Assembly: GCA_035342095.1 (NCBI GenBank)
Contig: DAOQWL010000012.1
Location: 1 to 64,000 of the forward strand
Direction of reading: 5' to 3'
From: PLanc-01 sp035342095
GTDB lineage: Bacteria > Planctomycetota > Phycisphaerae > Sedimentisphaerales > Anaerobacaceae
DNA: 64,000 nt
Shown: in pieces, positions 54,549 to 63,809 of the stretch
How the letters are laid out: each line of letters opens with the position of its first letter
How positions within the stretch are numbered: position 1 is the stretch's first letter
Notes under the pieces: generated by a model
Seen by the model: the letters and a program-made list of their open reading frames with translations, nothing else
What the model was told of the DNA's origin: nothing
The model's database searches: none
Position numbers and translations under genes: made by a program

Positions 54549-56069
54549 ATGGCAGGAAGCTGCACTCATCGCAGCAAGCGTTGGCGCTGGATGGCGGTAT
54601 CGGTGGTTGTCTGTATCACGACTCTGACGATCACCATCGCTCTTGTGTCAGACAACTCCGGATCGGAGAATCCCGGTACCGCCAGGAGAACCGTCTCGGC
54701 GGCGGATCGAGTCGTCCATTTGCCCGCACCTCGCGAGCGGATCGAATCGATGCCGCTTGGCGAGGTGGGAACCGCCGTCAGGCCCGCCGATTCAGCGGCG
54801 GCAACGACACAGGACGCCCTCAGGGAAGCGGATGGGGGCGCCGAGGTCGAGGTTTCCGTTGACGAGACGGGGCCGTCGAGGACGGACAGGATGCAGCAGG
54901 ATGTGCTTCCCGCGCTGCGCAGCCTGTTCTCCCGCAAGTCGGCTTCGGGCAACGGGAATCCCGACGAGGCTCGTCTGGCTGCGTTGGACGTGTTGTTTGA
55001 CCAGGGCTCGGAGCCCAAGGAGCGTCGCAGAGCGGCCTGGCTCCTGGCGCGAGATGCCAACAGCGTCGATACGCAGGTGTGGTCCGATCTTCTCATGGAT
55101 CCGAGCTTCCCCGATTATTTGAAGGCCACGGTCGCCGAGGCGCTGGGTCACTCCTCGGTGCCCGAGACCAGAGACCTCGTGACCGCAGCGCTGAGCAACC
55201 CCAGTGAAGCGGTCGTGCGCGGCGCGATCAAGGGACTGTCGGCGATCGGGGGAAAGGACAGCATCGAGCGGTTGTCGGACCTGATGTACTCGCCCAAATC
55301 GTCGGCGGGGATTCGCGAGGAGGCAGCGAGGGGGCTGGGACGGATCGAGGACCCCCAGGCAATGGAAGTCCTTGTCGGGGCCTATGCCCACGCGACGTTC
55401 GCCGAGGACATGGAGTTCCGAGCCGAAATCCTATCGACGATCGGGCAGCGGGAATCTGACGAGGAGAGCGTCGGCTTTCTGCAAAACGTTCTGGACGACG
55501 AGGCCACCGCGGGATCTCTGCGTCTGGCGGCCATCACTGCACTCCAGGACTACTCGGGCGAGGTGGGGCCATTGCTGCTGAAGTACCTGTCGGCGCAGGA
55601 CAGTGACATCCGCGAGGAAGCCGCGTGGGTGTTGTCCGTGGCCGAGCAACCAGGCGAACTCTCGCCGGAACTCCTCGGTCTTCTCGCCGGGGAGCGGGAT
55701 GCCGCCGTCCGCAAGCGGCTGTATCAGGCGTTGGGCAACCAGGAACAGGTCGATCTTCTGGCGGTCAAGGCGCAGGTGCAGCGGGAAACCGACCGACAGG
55801 CGAAGGTCAGCGGATATGGCCTGATTCTGGAGAATCTGAAGGATGCCGAAGGTGCTGGGATCGGTCAGTGGGCTGATGAAGTCGCCATTCCGGAGTTGTG
55901 CGAAATCGTCATGACGGCCGACACGCTCAACGAGAGGCTGGAGGCCGTTATCGCCCTGCAGAAGGCACGGACCCCGGAGGCGGACGCCGCGTTGCAGGGC
56001 ATTGCCATGGTCAGCGTGGATCAACGGATCCTGGATGCAATAGCCGGGAACACCGGCGCAACCCATTGA
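54549..56069 (+). CDS. Membrane-anchored HEAT-repeat protein
   Basis: 506 residues from the ATG at 54549, chosen because GGGAGG lies 6 bases upstream; an ATG at 54507 lacks one. A basic start (HRSKRWRW) precedes one helix (AVSVVVCITTLTITIALV), so it is a signal anchor with the bulk outside the cytoplasm. After a low-complexity linker come about eight HEAT/PBS-like repeats (for example LKATVAEALGHSSVPETRDL, VRGAIKGLSAIGGKDSIERL, REEAARGLGRIEDPQAMEVL, LRLAAITALQDYSGEVGPLL). HEAT solenoids bind other proteins. It lies 14 bases before the next gene, with which it is probably co-expressed. Confidence 0.85.
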   Translation: MAGSCTHRSKRWRWMAVSVVVCITTLTITIALVSDNSGSENPGTARRTVSAADRVVHLPAPRERIESMPLGEVGTAVRPADSAAATTQDALREADGGAEVEVSVDETGPSRTDRMQQDVLPALRSLFSRKSASGNGNPDEARLAALDVLFDQGSEPKERRRAAWLLARDANSVDTQVWSDLLMDPSFPDYLKATVAEALGHSSVPETRDLVTAALSNPSEAVVRGAIKGLSAIGGKDSIERLSDLMYSPKSSAGIREEAARGLGRIEDPQAMEVLVGAYAHATFAEDMEFRAEILSTIGQRESDEESVGFLQNVLDDEATAGSLRLAAITALQDYSGEVGPLLLKYLSAQDSDIREEAAWVLSVAEQPGELSPELLGLLAGERDAAVRKRLYQALGNQEQVDLLAVKAQVQRETDRQAKVSGYGLILENLKDAEGAGIGQWADEVAIPELCEIVMTADTLNERLEAVIALQKARTPEADAALQGIAMVSVDQRILDAIAGNTGATH

Positions 56070-56083
56070 AAGGGAGGACCACC

Positions 56084-56845
56084 ATGCGAAGTGTAGCAAG
56101 ACATCTGTTCCGTGCGTTGGCTTGTGTGTTGCTGGGAGCAATCATATTCCCTGGGACGGCCGTCGCCGAGGTCTATGAGTATGATTTCTCGGGAGACCTG
56201 TGCATCTGGGATCTGAGCGAAACACGCGATACAGACTTCCTCGGCATCAACATGGACTACACCGTCACGCAGGACTCCAAAGGCAAGCTGAGCGGTTACG
56301 GCAGCGCGAGCGCCAGCGAGATGGGAATCGACTTCTACCTGACGTACACGATCACCGGGTCGGTCACGCAGCGCAACGGCATCGCCTACATCAAGTTCAC
56401 CATGAAGATCAAGGGCACGGCCTATGACGGATGGGACACATACAAATTCAAGGCGTCGGCCACGGTCAACGCGGATTTGGACCCCGATGTGCAGTTGATT
56501 ACCGGGACAATCAAGATCTCCGTGGCGATGGGCAGATACAAGGAGACTTGGCGGGACGACTACGAAGAGGATCTGCCCGCCGGCATGAATGGCTCGTTCA
56601 AGATGCGTCTCGATTACGATGCCAACGGCAAGAAGCTGTTGGGCGACGCCGAGTTGGAGCTGTCCAACGGAGACATCTACGCATATGCGGTCAAAGGCAC
56701 GGCCGTTGCCAAGAAGAGCGAAGACCGCCTGACCCTGTCGGCTCCGAAGATGCCCAAACTCAAGGTGTATGTCGATGAGACCACCGGAGATCTCAACATG
56801 CTCAGCGGAAAAGTGCTCGGTCAGAAGCTGAAGGCCGTGTATTGA
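56084..56845 (+). CDS. Secreted beta-rich protein, unknown function
   Basis: 253 residues, ATG at 56084 after AAGGGAGGA. Signal peptide (FRALACVLLGAIIFPGTAVA). The mature chain alternates short amphipathic strands (EVYEYDFSGDLCIWDLSE, FYLTYTITGSVTQRNGIAYI, QLITGTIKISVAMGRYKETW, NGDIYAYAVKGTAVAKKSE), which looks like a beta-sheet or solenoid domain exposed to solvent. No family recognised. It follows the HEAT protein after 14 bases, so the two probably work together outside the cytoplasm. Confidence 0.8.
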   Translation: MRSVARHLFRALACVLLGAIIFPGTAVAEVYEYDFSGDLCIWDLSETRDTDFLGINMDYTVTQDSKGKLSGYGSASASEMGIDFYLTYTITGSVTQRNGIAYIKFTMKIKGTAYDGWDTYKFKASATVNADLDPDVQLITGTIKISVAMGRYKETWRDDYEEDLPAGMNGSFKMRLDYDANGKKLLGDAELELSNGDIYAYAVKGTAVAKKSEDRLTLSAPKMPKLKVYVDETTGDLNMLSGKVLGQKLKAVY

Positions 56846-56946
56846 ACGAGGCCATGGATCAGGCGACACGACAAGCGTGCCACACCGCCCACGCAGATTC
56901 GCCATCGACTCCTTGAGAAGCCGCCTGGCAATTCGACTCCGCCGGC

Positions 56947-59622
56947 TCACTGCCCTTTCGGCTGTGATGCTGGCTCGGGCAGCCTGAGCACGGTCCGTAT
57001 GAAGTCGACCGTCAGACGGTTGTAGTGCATGGCGCCGACGCCGTGACGTGATTGCGGGTAGACCATGAGCTGGAACGGCTTGTCCGCCCGCTGCAATGCG
57101 TCCACGAGCGTGAAGGTGTTCTGGATGTGGACGTTGTCGTCGATCGCGCCGTGGACGAGGAGCAGTTGCCCGTGGAGGTCCTTGGCGGCCTTCACCACCG
57201 AGGTTCGCTCGTAGCCGTCGGGGTTGTTCTGCGGCGTGTCCATGAACCGTTCGGTGTAGATCGAATCGTAGAATCGCCAGTCCGTGGGCGGCGCGCCGGC
57301 GATCCCGCCCGCAAAGAGCTTGCTGTGCGTCAGGGCGTAGGCGGTCATGAAGCCGCCGTAGCTGTAGCCGCTCATGCCGATCCGCTCGGCGTCCACGTAC
57401 GGCTGGGCCGTCAGCCACCGGATCGACTCCTCGATGTCCCTGAGTTCCTGCACGCCCAACTGCCGGTAGGCGGTCCAGGCGGAGCACGCTCCCTTGCCGC
57501 TGGCGGGACGCGGGTCGCAGTGGAACACGATCGCGCCCATCTGCGTCAGCATCTGGTCCCAGGTCCGTCCCCCCTGCCATGAGTCGGAGATGCTCGGGGC
57601 GTGCGGACCGGCATACGTGGTGAACCAGACCGGGTACTTCCTGCCGGCGTCGAAGTCGGGCGGCTTCACCATGCTCGCTTCGACCTGGAAGCCGTCGGAC
57701 ATCTCGATCTGGAACTGCTCGTAGCCGCCGAACGCGTATTCCTCGCGTTCGTACACGGGATTCGTGTCGAGCGTGCGGACCTTCGCGCCGTCGGTCGCGC
57801 GGAGGGCCACCTGGGTCGGCGTGTTCGCGTCACTCCACGAATCGATGAAGTACTTCCCGTTCGGGCTGACGTCTACGTTATGCTGGCCCGCAGCTTCGGT
57901 GAGCCGCCGGACCTCGCCTCCAGCCAGAGGGACGCGATAGAGATTCTCCGCGATCGGACTGTCGCGGGTGCCGGTGAAGTAGACCCAGCCCCCCTCTTCG
58001 TCCACGTGCTGGACACCCCGCACTTCCCACTGCCCGTCGGTAATCGAGTGCTTCAGTTGGCCGTCCTTGTCGTAGAGGTAGAGGTGCTTCCAGCCGGTCC
58101 GCTCACTGGTGAGCAGGAGCGACCCATTGGCCAGGAACCTCATCTCGCTCGGCGGCTCCACCCAGGCCTCGGTCGTTTCGCGAAGCAGACGTTTGGGCCG
58201 GCCGCCCCATCTCGACGTCGTGCTGATATCGAGCCAGGTCTGGGCTCGATCCTGCACAAAGAAGTAGATCCGTTCGCTGTCCGGCGTCCAGCCCGCGCCG
58301 GGAACCAGATAGTCGCCTTCCGTGTACCCCGAGAGATCGACCCACCGGACGGCCCCGCCGGCGACGGAGACGATCCCCAGTTTCACCGTCGGATTCGGCT
58401 CGCCCGCCCGCGGATACCGCGTCGGTTCGACCTGCCTTGGGGACGACGCGTCGTTGACCACGACGTACTCCGGCACGGGCGTGTCGTCCGTTCGCAGGAA
58501 GGCGATGGCCGAGGAATCCGGACTCCACCAGAACATCCGCCACCGGCGATTGAGGATCTCCTCGAAGTAGACCCAGTCCGCCTGGCCGTTGAGGATCAGG
58601 CCGCCGCCGTCTTCGGTCAGCGCCCGTTCCGTCTGCGTCGCGACATCCACGACGTACAGGTCGCCCTCTCGCACGAAGGCGACGAACTTGCCGTGCGGGT
58701 CGAACTCCGCGTGCTGCTCCGCCTGGGGCGTACTCGTCAGGCGGACCGCGGTCTGCCCGTCCGTCGTGAGGTAGTACAGATCGTTCTCGTAGTCAATGAG
58801 GACCGCAGTGCGGTCGTCCGTCATGTGGAGCCACGTCCGCCGAGAGATCGCTTCCGCATCCTTCGGGCGCATCGCAGGCAGACGGCGCAACCCCGCGCCC
58901 AGGGCATTGGGATCCAGGAACAAGGCCGAACGACCACTCGTCGCATGGACCTTGTACAGACGGCCGTCGCGCGTCTGGAGGTAGTGCTCGCCGTCGTCGA
59001 GCCAGGTCAGGCCGCCCACAGGCGAGCCGCTGAAGTTCGCGCGGTTCTCGGGTCCGTACACGGTCTCGAAGGTGATCGGCTTGACGCACTCCCGCGTCTG
59101 AGCCCGCGGCCTGACAAGGCCGTGAGTCAGGGGCGCGTAGGAGTCAATTCGGCAGACAGGAAAGATGTCCCCTTCCGCGGGTTGGTCCAGGAGTTCCCAG
59201 ATGCGAGGTCTCTTCCTCGCCTTCGCGTTGAGCAGTCGGCGAATCTCCGCGTCGAGTTTCTGGCCGGTCTTCACGAGGACTGTCCCGGCGTCGAAGCGTC
59301 GAACCTGCCGCTCGGATCGAGCCTCCAGACGGATGGTCTCTCCGTCCCGGACGACTCGCTCGATGGTCCACAGCGTGACATCCAGATCGACGTCTTCGCG
59401 GAGTTCGTGGACCTCGATTCCCCTGCGTTGCAGACGCTCGGTCAGGCCGCGCAACGACGATGGGAACAGATAGGCATACGGCTCGCGCCCAGCGGAGCGG
59501 TCGCCCGGCCGCTCGCCCGCGGGCGAACTTCCCACGGCACAGACGCCGAGCGTACACAGGAACACCGCCGCCAGGCTCAGGCGACCGAACGAACAACACA
59601 CACTTCTTACCGATCCATTCAT
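56947..59622 (-). CDS. S9 family peptidase, dipeptidyl-peptidase IV-like, secreted
   Basis: 891 residues from the ATG at 59622 (GAGGAG 7 bases upstream; the longer frame to 59658 lacks a site). Signal peptide (LSLAAVFLCTLGVCAVGS). Propeller part about 150-620, with the DPP-IV substrate-binding signature ADWVYFEEIL (double Glu). Alpha/beta-hydrolase part about 640-885: nucleophile GMSGYSYGGFM (Ser near 752), Asp in HGAIDDNVHIQN (near 824), His in SRHGVGAMHY (near 859). It probably removes N-terminal X-Pro dipeptides from peptides in the periplasm. A roughly 100-residue N-terminal extension precedes the propeller. Intact catalytic triad. Confidence 0.94.
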   Translation of the reverse strand: MNGSVRSVCCSFGRLSLAAVFLCTLGVCAVGSSPAGERPGDRSAGREPYAYLFPSSLRGLTERLQRRGIEVHELREDVDLDVTLWTIERVVRDGETIRLEARSERQVRRFDAGTVLVKTGQKLDAEIRRLLNAKARKRPRIWELLDQPAEGDIFPVCRIDSYAPLTHGLVRPRAQTRECVKPITFETVYGPENRANFSGSPVGGLTWLDDGEHYLQTRDGRLYKVHATSGRSALFLDPNALGAGLRRLPAMRPKDAEAISRRTWLHMTDDRTAVLIDYENDLYYLTTDGQTAVRLTSTPQAEQHAEFDPHGKFVAFVREGDLYVVDVATQTERALTEDGGGLILNGQADWVYFEEILNRRWRMFWWSPDSSAIAFLRTDDTPVPEYVVVNDASSPRQVEPTRYPRAGEPNPTVKLGIVSVAGGAVRWVDLSGYTEGDYLVPGAGWTPDSERIYFFVQDRAQTWLDISTTSRWGGRPKRLLRETTEAWVEPPSEMRFLANGSLLLTSERTGWKHLYLYDKDGQLKHSITDGQWEVRGVQHVDEEGGWVYFTGTRDSPIAENLYRVPLAGGEVRRLTEAAGQHNVDVSPNGKYFIDSWSDANTPTQVALRATDGAKVRTLDTNPVYEREEYAFGGYEQFQIEMSDGFQVEASMVKPPDFDAGRKYPVWFTTYAGPHAPSISDSWQGGRTWDQMLTQMGAIVFHCDPRPASGKGACSAWTAYRQLGVQELRDIEESIRWLTAQPYVDAERIGMSGYSYGGFMTAYALTHSKLFAGGIAGAPPTDWRFYDSIYTERFMDTPQNNPDGYERTSVVKAAKDLHGQLLLVHGAIDDNVHIQNTFTLVDALQRADKPFQLMVYPQSRHGVGAMHYNRLTVDFIRTVLRLPEPASQPKGQ

Positions 59623-59734
59623 GCCCGGACTCCTCTGCATCGGGTCTCGACGGTTCACAAGACAGCAAACGGTAAGCGCAATCGTGGGACCTTGTCAAGA
59701 GATCTGAAACGACAGAAGCCGGGCAGAGCCACAA

Positions 59735-59784
59735 ATGAGAAGACTCTCCTGGGCGCCAGAGAGAGAGAAGACGCCCAGGAGAGT
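59735..59784 (-). terminator. Terminator after the chemoreceptor gene
   Basis: Perfect 13-bp stem: ACTCTCCTGGGCG (59743-59755) with CGCCCAGGAGAGT (59772-59784). On the minus strand CTTCTCATTTG follows. Confidence 0.8.
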
Positions 59785-59804
59785 TCGGTGAAAGGGCTGT
59801 TGAA

Positions 59805-61895
59805 TCAAGCGTTGAAGTCGTGCAAACTCTCTTCCGAGTCGCTCAGCGGGATCGCCTTGCCCGCAGGCTTGGCGGCAGTACGCTGCACCTTGTCCGAATG
59901 GCTGGCGATCTTGTGGAGCACCTCGTCCGACTTGCCGAAGGTGCGTGTCTTCGACTTGGGCGTCTCGGCCGGATGATGTTTGTGTTCGAGATTCAGGTGA
60001 ATCGGGTGGCGCTCGGCCTTGGCTCCCTCCGGACGCGCCGCCTGGTTTCTTGTACCGCCGACTATCGCCACCAACCGGCCGACGATCTCCTGCATCGATT
60101 CGGCCTGGGCGCTGAGTTCCTCTGAGGCGCTGGCCGACTCCTCGGCATTGGCCGCATTCTGCTGGGTGACCTTGTCCATCTGGGAGACGGCGGTGTTGAC
60201 CTGATCGATCCCCTGCGCCTGTTCCTGGCTGGCCGCCGCGATCTCGCTGACCAGGTCCGTCGTCTTGCCCACGCTCTGGACGATCTCCTCCAGGACCTTG
60301 CTGACCTCGGTCGCGATGTCCACGCCGTTCTTGGAGTTCTTCACCGACTCTTCGATCATGCTGGCGGTGTTCTTGGCGGCCTCCGCGGAACGCATGGCGA
60401 GGTTCCGCACCTCTTCCGCGACGACGGCGAATCCCTTGCCCGCCTCGCCGGCCCGAGCGGCCTCGACGGCCGCATTCAGGGCCAGCAGGTTGGTCTGGAA
60501 TGCGATCTCGTCGATCACCTTGATGATCTTGGAGGTCTCATCCGAACTCTTCTGGATCTCATGGATCGCCTGGCTCATTCGGGCCATTGATTCGGCGCCG
60601 GTGCCCGCGGCCTTCTTCGCATCAGCGGCCAAGGTGTTGGCCTGCTGGGCGTTGTCCGCGTTCTGTTTGGTCATTGAGGACATCTCTTCCAGACTGGCGC
60701 TCGTTTCTTCGAGGCCGGCCGCCTGCTCTGTGGCACCTTCGGCCAGCGACTGCGACGCCGCTGAGACCTGTCCGGATGCGGCGGCCACCTGCTCGGAGCC
60801 TTCCGTCAGGCTGGCAATGATCCGCCGAACGGGACCGGTGATCGAGCGCGTGATGAACACGGCCATGAGGACACCGGCCACGACGGCAATGCCAAGACCG
60901 ACGATCATGGTTGTCGACGCGGTAGAGAGAGAACTGGCTGCGGCACCAGCGGCCTCCTGCGTGTCCTTCATGCCCAGATCCGCCGTATCCTTCGCAGCCT
61001 CAAGAACCTCAACCGCCACGTTGTTGCGATTCGTGTTCAATTCCTCGCGGGCATGCCAGTTGCTCAGAAATCGCTCCATGCAGCCGAGATAATCCCGCCC
61101 TGCCCTGCGGCACTCCTCGATCTGCTTGAGGTTCTTTTCCAGCCTCGTGATTGCCTTCAGTTCGTCCAGCTTGCTGTTGACCGCGTCGAACTTCCTTTCG
61201 GCCTCCTGAAACAGTTTGAGGTCGCGTGTGGCGATGGCATGCCACGTTCCGACGCGAATGAGGTTGCCCAAGTCAATGATGTCGTTGCAGAGCACCGTCT
61301 TCCTGACCCGCTCCTTCAGTTTCTCGACGCTGATCGTTGAACCCGCCGTTACGACCGGCGCAGTTTCCGGTTTCAACACGGCGTCGATCTCCTCATCGAG
61401 ATTCGTCATTTGGTCAGCCAGAAACCCGCCACACATCTCCATGTACTTGTCAGCCGCGATCAGCAAGGCTGCCTTTTCCTGTCCCATGGCATCCGTCGTA
61501 GAGACGGTGCCATCCAGCAACTGCTGGTATTCCCTTGCCTTTGCCTCCGCCTTGGCGGCGTTCTCCCCGAGCGTTGTCATGCCGTACTTGTCCGCATGGT
61601 CTTTCGCCTCGCCCAGGTGCTTCTGCACCTCCTCCAGACTGGTTCTGGCGGCATCCAGGAAGCTCTTGTCTTCCGTAAAGGCGTAACCACGGACCTGGTA
61701 CATCGTCTGGAGCGAGGATCGCTCGATATCGTTGGCGATTGCCACCTCGGGGACATTTTGCTCCGACAGCTTGATGGCGGTCCTCTTGACGTTGAACATG
61801 CTGAAGACAGCCAAGCCGCCCAAGGCCACCGCAATGACAATCAACGTACTGAATCCCAGTGCGATCTTGGCGCCGAGTTTCATCTTTCCGAACAT
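59805..61895 (-). CDS. Methyl-accepting chemotaxis protein
   Basis: 696 residues from the ATG at 61895 (AAAGGAATAGCG upstream; the frame extends to 62030 without a site). Transmembrane helix 1 about 9-32 (IALGFSTLIVIAVALGGLAV), a helical sensor region about 33-325, helix 2 about 327-352 (TMIVGLGIAVVAGVLMAVFI), a short HAMP, then a long cytoplasmic coiled coil. The signalling tip FQTNLLALNAAVEAARAGEAG-KGFAVVAEEVRNLA is near 463-500. The C-terminal tail (about 610-696) is hydrophilic, with His-rich stretches (LEHKHHPAETPKSK), and lacks a CheR-binding pentapeptide. It is 58 bases after the cheW gene on the same strand. A strong hairpin follows. Confidence 0.95.
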   Translation of the reverse strand: MFGKMKLGAKIALGFSTLIVIAVALGGLAVFSMFNVKRTAIKLSEQNVPEVAIANDIERSSLQTMYQVRGYAFTEDKSFLDAARTSLEEVQKHLGEAKDHADKYGMTTLGENAAKAEAKAREYQQLLDGTVSTTDAMGQEKAALLIAADKYMEMCGGFLADQMTNLDEEIDAVLKPETAPVVTAGSTISVEKLKERVRKTVLCNDIIDLGNLIRVGTWHAIATRDLKLFQEAERKFDAVNSKLDELKAITRLEKNLKQIEECRRAGRDYLGCMERFLSNWHAREELNTNRNNVAVEVLEAAKDTADLGMKDTQEAAGAAASSLSTASTTMIVGLGIAVVAGVLMAVFITRSITGPVRRIIASLTEGSEQVAAASGQVSAASQSLAEGATEQAAGLEETSASLEEMSSMTKQNADNAQQANTLAADAKKAAGTGAESMARMSQAIHEIQKSSDETSKIIKVIDEIAFQTNLLALNAAVEAARAGEAGKGFAVVAEEVRNLAMRSAEAAKNTASMIEESVKNSKNGVDIATEVSKVLEEIVQSVGKTTDLVSEIAAASQEQAQGIDQVNTAVSQMDKVTQQNAANAEESASASEELSAQAESMQEIVGRLVAIVGGTRNQAARPEGAKAERHPIHLNLEHKHHPAETPKSKTRTFGKSDEVLHKIASHSDKVQRTAAKPAGKAIPLSDSEESLHDFNA

Positions 61896-61953
61896 CGCTA
61901 TTCCTTTCCAAAAGAGTATGAGAGTTGCCTTTCGTCGCAGGCATCCGACCGGA

Positions 61954-62511
61954 TCACCTGTCCAAATCAACCGCCTCGGCGGACTGAGAGGGTCCGGCGC
62001 CGACACAGGCGCTGATCGCGCCGATGTCACCGCCGGCCAGGACCCGGTCGATATCGAGCAGGATCTTCACCCTGTCGCCGATCTTGCCCATGCCCAGGAT
62101 GAAATCGGTGTCCACAGATGCGCCAAATTGTGGGGCTCCCTCAATGTCCTTGCCGGCAATATCCAGGACTTCCTGGACACGATCCACGATGATCCCCGTG
62201 TTGAACTGGTGCCCGGCCTGGCTGATCTCGACCACAATAATGCACGTCTGGTCGGTAATCTGGGCGGTCGGCATCCCGAACTTGGTGCGCAGATCCACGA
62301 CCGGGATCACCTGGCCGCGGAGGTTGATGACCCCCCTGATGTGCGCCGGCGTCTGCGGCACGGCGGTGATGTCCATGTACCCGATGATCTCGCGGACCTT
62401 CAGGATTTCCAGGCCGTACTCCTCCGCCCCCAGGGCGAACGTCAGGTACTTGTTGTCGTTCTTGAACTGATCTATCGTCCGACCGCACCGGGCTTCCGCT
62501 GTTTCCGCCAT
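61954..62511 (-). CDS. cheW: Chemotaxis coupling protein CheW
   Basis: 185 residues. CheW couples receptors to the kinase CheA. The SH3-like double barrel is complete: YLTFALGAEEYGLEILKVRE, GYMDITAVPQTPAHIRGVIN, LRGQVIPVVDLRTKFGM, IIVVEISQAGHQFNTGIIVD and, at the end, GDRVKILLDIDRVL. There is a short N-terminal extension and a 25-residue C-terminal tail. It lies directly upstream of a chemoreceptor gene. No cheA, cheB, cheR or cheY is seen in this window, so the kinase must be elsewhere. Confidence 0.96.
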   Translation of the reverse strand: MAETAEARCGRTIDQFKNDNKYLTFALGAEEYGLEILKVREIIGYMDITAVPQTPAHIRGVINLRGQVIPVVDLRTKFGMPTAQITDQTCIIVVEISQAGHQFNTGIIVDRVQEVLDIAGKDIEGAPQFGASVDTDFILGMGKIGDRVKILLDIDRVLAGGDIGAISACVGAGPSQSAEAVDLDR

Positions 62512-62735
62512 AGTTTATCTCCTTACTCTCTCCTGATTCAGATGGATTCCCACGCATCCGCGTCCGACAGCGCCGCAAAGCGACGCATGACGCCGCGATC
62601 ACGAGAATCCGACGGGGGCCGCGACCTCCGCACACCCACGCGTGGGAAAACGTTCCTGCCATCGGCCGGCGGCAGGACCCTCTTCACTATGAATTCCCAT
62701 GTGCGAACTAGGGTAAGTCATAGCGTTGGCACGTC

Positions 62736-63380
62736 TCATGGGTCGCGGTCTTTGCGACCTTGCTCTTCCCATCCGCTGCGGAACAGCAGGCCGATGAGGT
62801 CGGCGACATTTTCCGCACCGACCTTCCGCATGATGTTGGCCCGATGAAATTCCACCGTCTTGATCCCGACTCCGAATTGATGCGCGATCGCCTTGTTCGT
62901 CGTCCCAGCGACGATTCGGGCCAGCACTTCCTGCTCCCGGACGCTGAGGTTCTCGAAGCGACAGGCCAGGGCCCGGCGTTCCTCCTGTGTCCGACGGCTC
63001 TCCAGGTCCCATGCCACGGCCGCCTGAATCTGGTCCAGGAGGTACTGATCGTTGCCCGGTTTCTGAAGAAAATGGAAGGCGCCTTCGCGGATGGCCTGCA
63101 CCGCAATCGGAATGTCACCGTATTCCGTTAGGAAGATCACCGGAATCCGATTCCCCCGATCTCGCACCCAACGGAACAGCTCGATTCCGCTCATCCCCCG
63201 CAGGCGAACCTCCAGGATCAGGCAGCCCGGACGGGCGGGGTCGTGTCTCTCGATGAACGCCTGCGCGTCAGAGTGGTTCTCCACAGGCAGTCGAATGGAT
63301 TGCCCAAGTCGCCGTAACCTTTCCTGTACCTCCTTGTCGCCGTCAACAACGAACACGGTCGGCTCTGACTCGCTCATCAT
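62736..63380 (-). CDS. FixJ/NarL-type regulator with a degenerate receiver
   Basis: 214 residues from the ATG at 63380 (AAGAAGGAGACC upstream). Receiver domain about 7-125: the usual VVDDD is VVDGD (13, 15) and the phospho-acceptor Asp is Glu57 (CLILEVRLRGMSG), while Thr and Lys of the switch are kept (FLTEYGD, FLQKPGND). LuxR-type HTH about 145-205: LSVREQEVLARIVAGTTNKAIAHQFGVGIKTVEFHRANIM. A Glu in place of Asp often mimics the phosphorylated state, so the protein may be constitutively active. The partner kinase is not visible. It lies upstream of cheW on the same strand, 224 bases away. Confidence 0.92.
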   Translation of the reverse strand: MMSESEPTVFVVDGDKEVQERLRRLGQSIRLPVENHSDAQAFIERHDPARPGCLILEVRLRGMSGIELFRWVRDRGNRIPVIFLTEYGDIPIAVQAIREGAFHFLQKPGNDQYLLDQIQAAVAWDLESRRTQEERRALACRFENLSVREQEVLARIVAGTTNKAIAHQFGVGIKTVEFHRANIMRKVGAENVADLIGLLFRSGWEEQGRKDRDP

Positions 63381-63739
63381 GGTCTCCTTCTTGACGATCA
63401 TGGTGTGCCAGAACAGTCCATTCCCACACCGGGGAAGCTGGCCGAAGTGACACCTTAAAGTTGGTCCGCTCGATGAATCCACCGCTATGTTCCGGGCCTC
63501 TCTGGCTGCATCGTCATCTGACGAAAAATACTTGACTCGAAAACACCGGATGCACACTAGGGTATACCCAAGGCAACCTCAACAGCGATGCACAAGAACG
63601 CGACAGACGGATGCCCCAATGGATGGACCAGGACGGCCGACTTTGTCACCCCCCTGACAGACGTGCAGACCCACGAGATCGACCCGGGCAACTCGACGAG
63701 CCGTTTCAGGCCGGGGCGGCTCTCTGTGGCGAGATTGTG
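63381..63739. other. 359-bp gap without a recognised gene
   Basis: Interval between the minus-strand regulator gene and the promoter of the DUF5060 gene. I see no ORF of protein-like character, no repeat and no strong hairpin. Confidence 0.4.
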
Positions 63740-63768
63740 TTGTCAGAATCACAGCGGCCCTTTACCAT
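63740..63768 (+). promoter_or_regulatory. Possible promoter for the DUF5060 lipoprotein gene
   Basis: TTGTCA (63740-63745), a 17-base spacer, TACCAT (63763-63768), 42 bases before the ATG. Confidence 0.45.
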
Positions 63769-63809
63769 ACAGGGACAATCAAGCTGGGTCTCCAGTAAGG
63801 AGCTTCACT

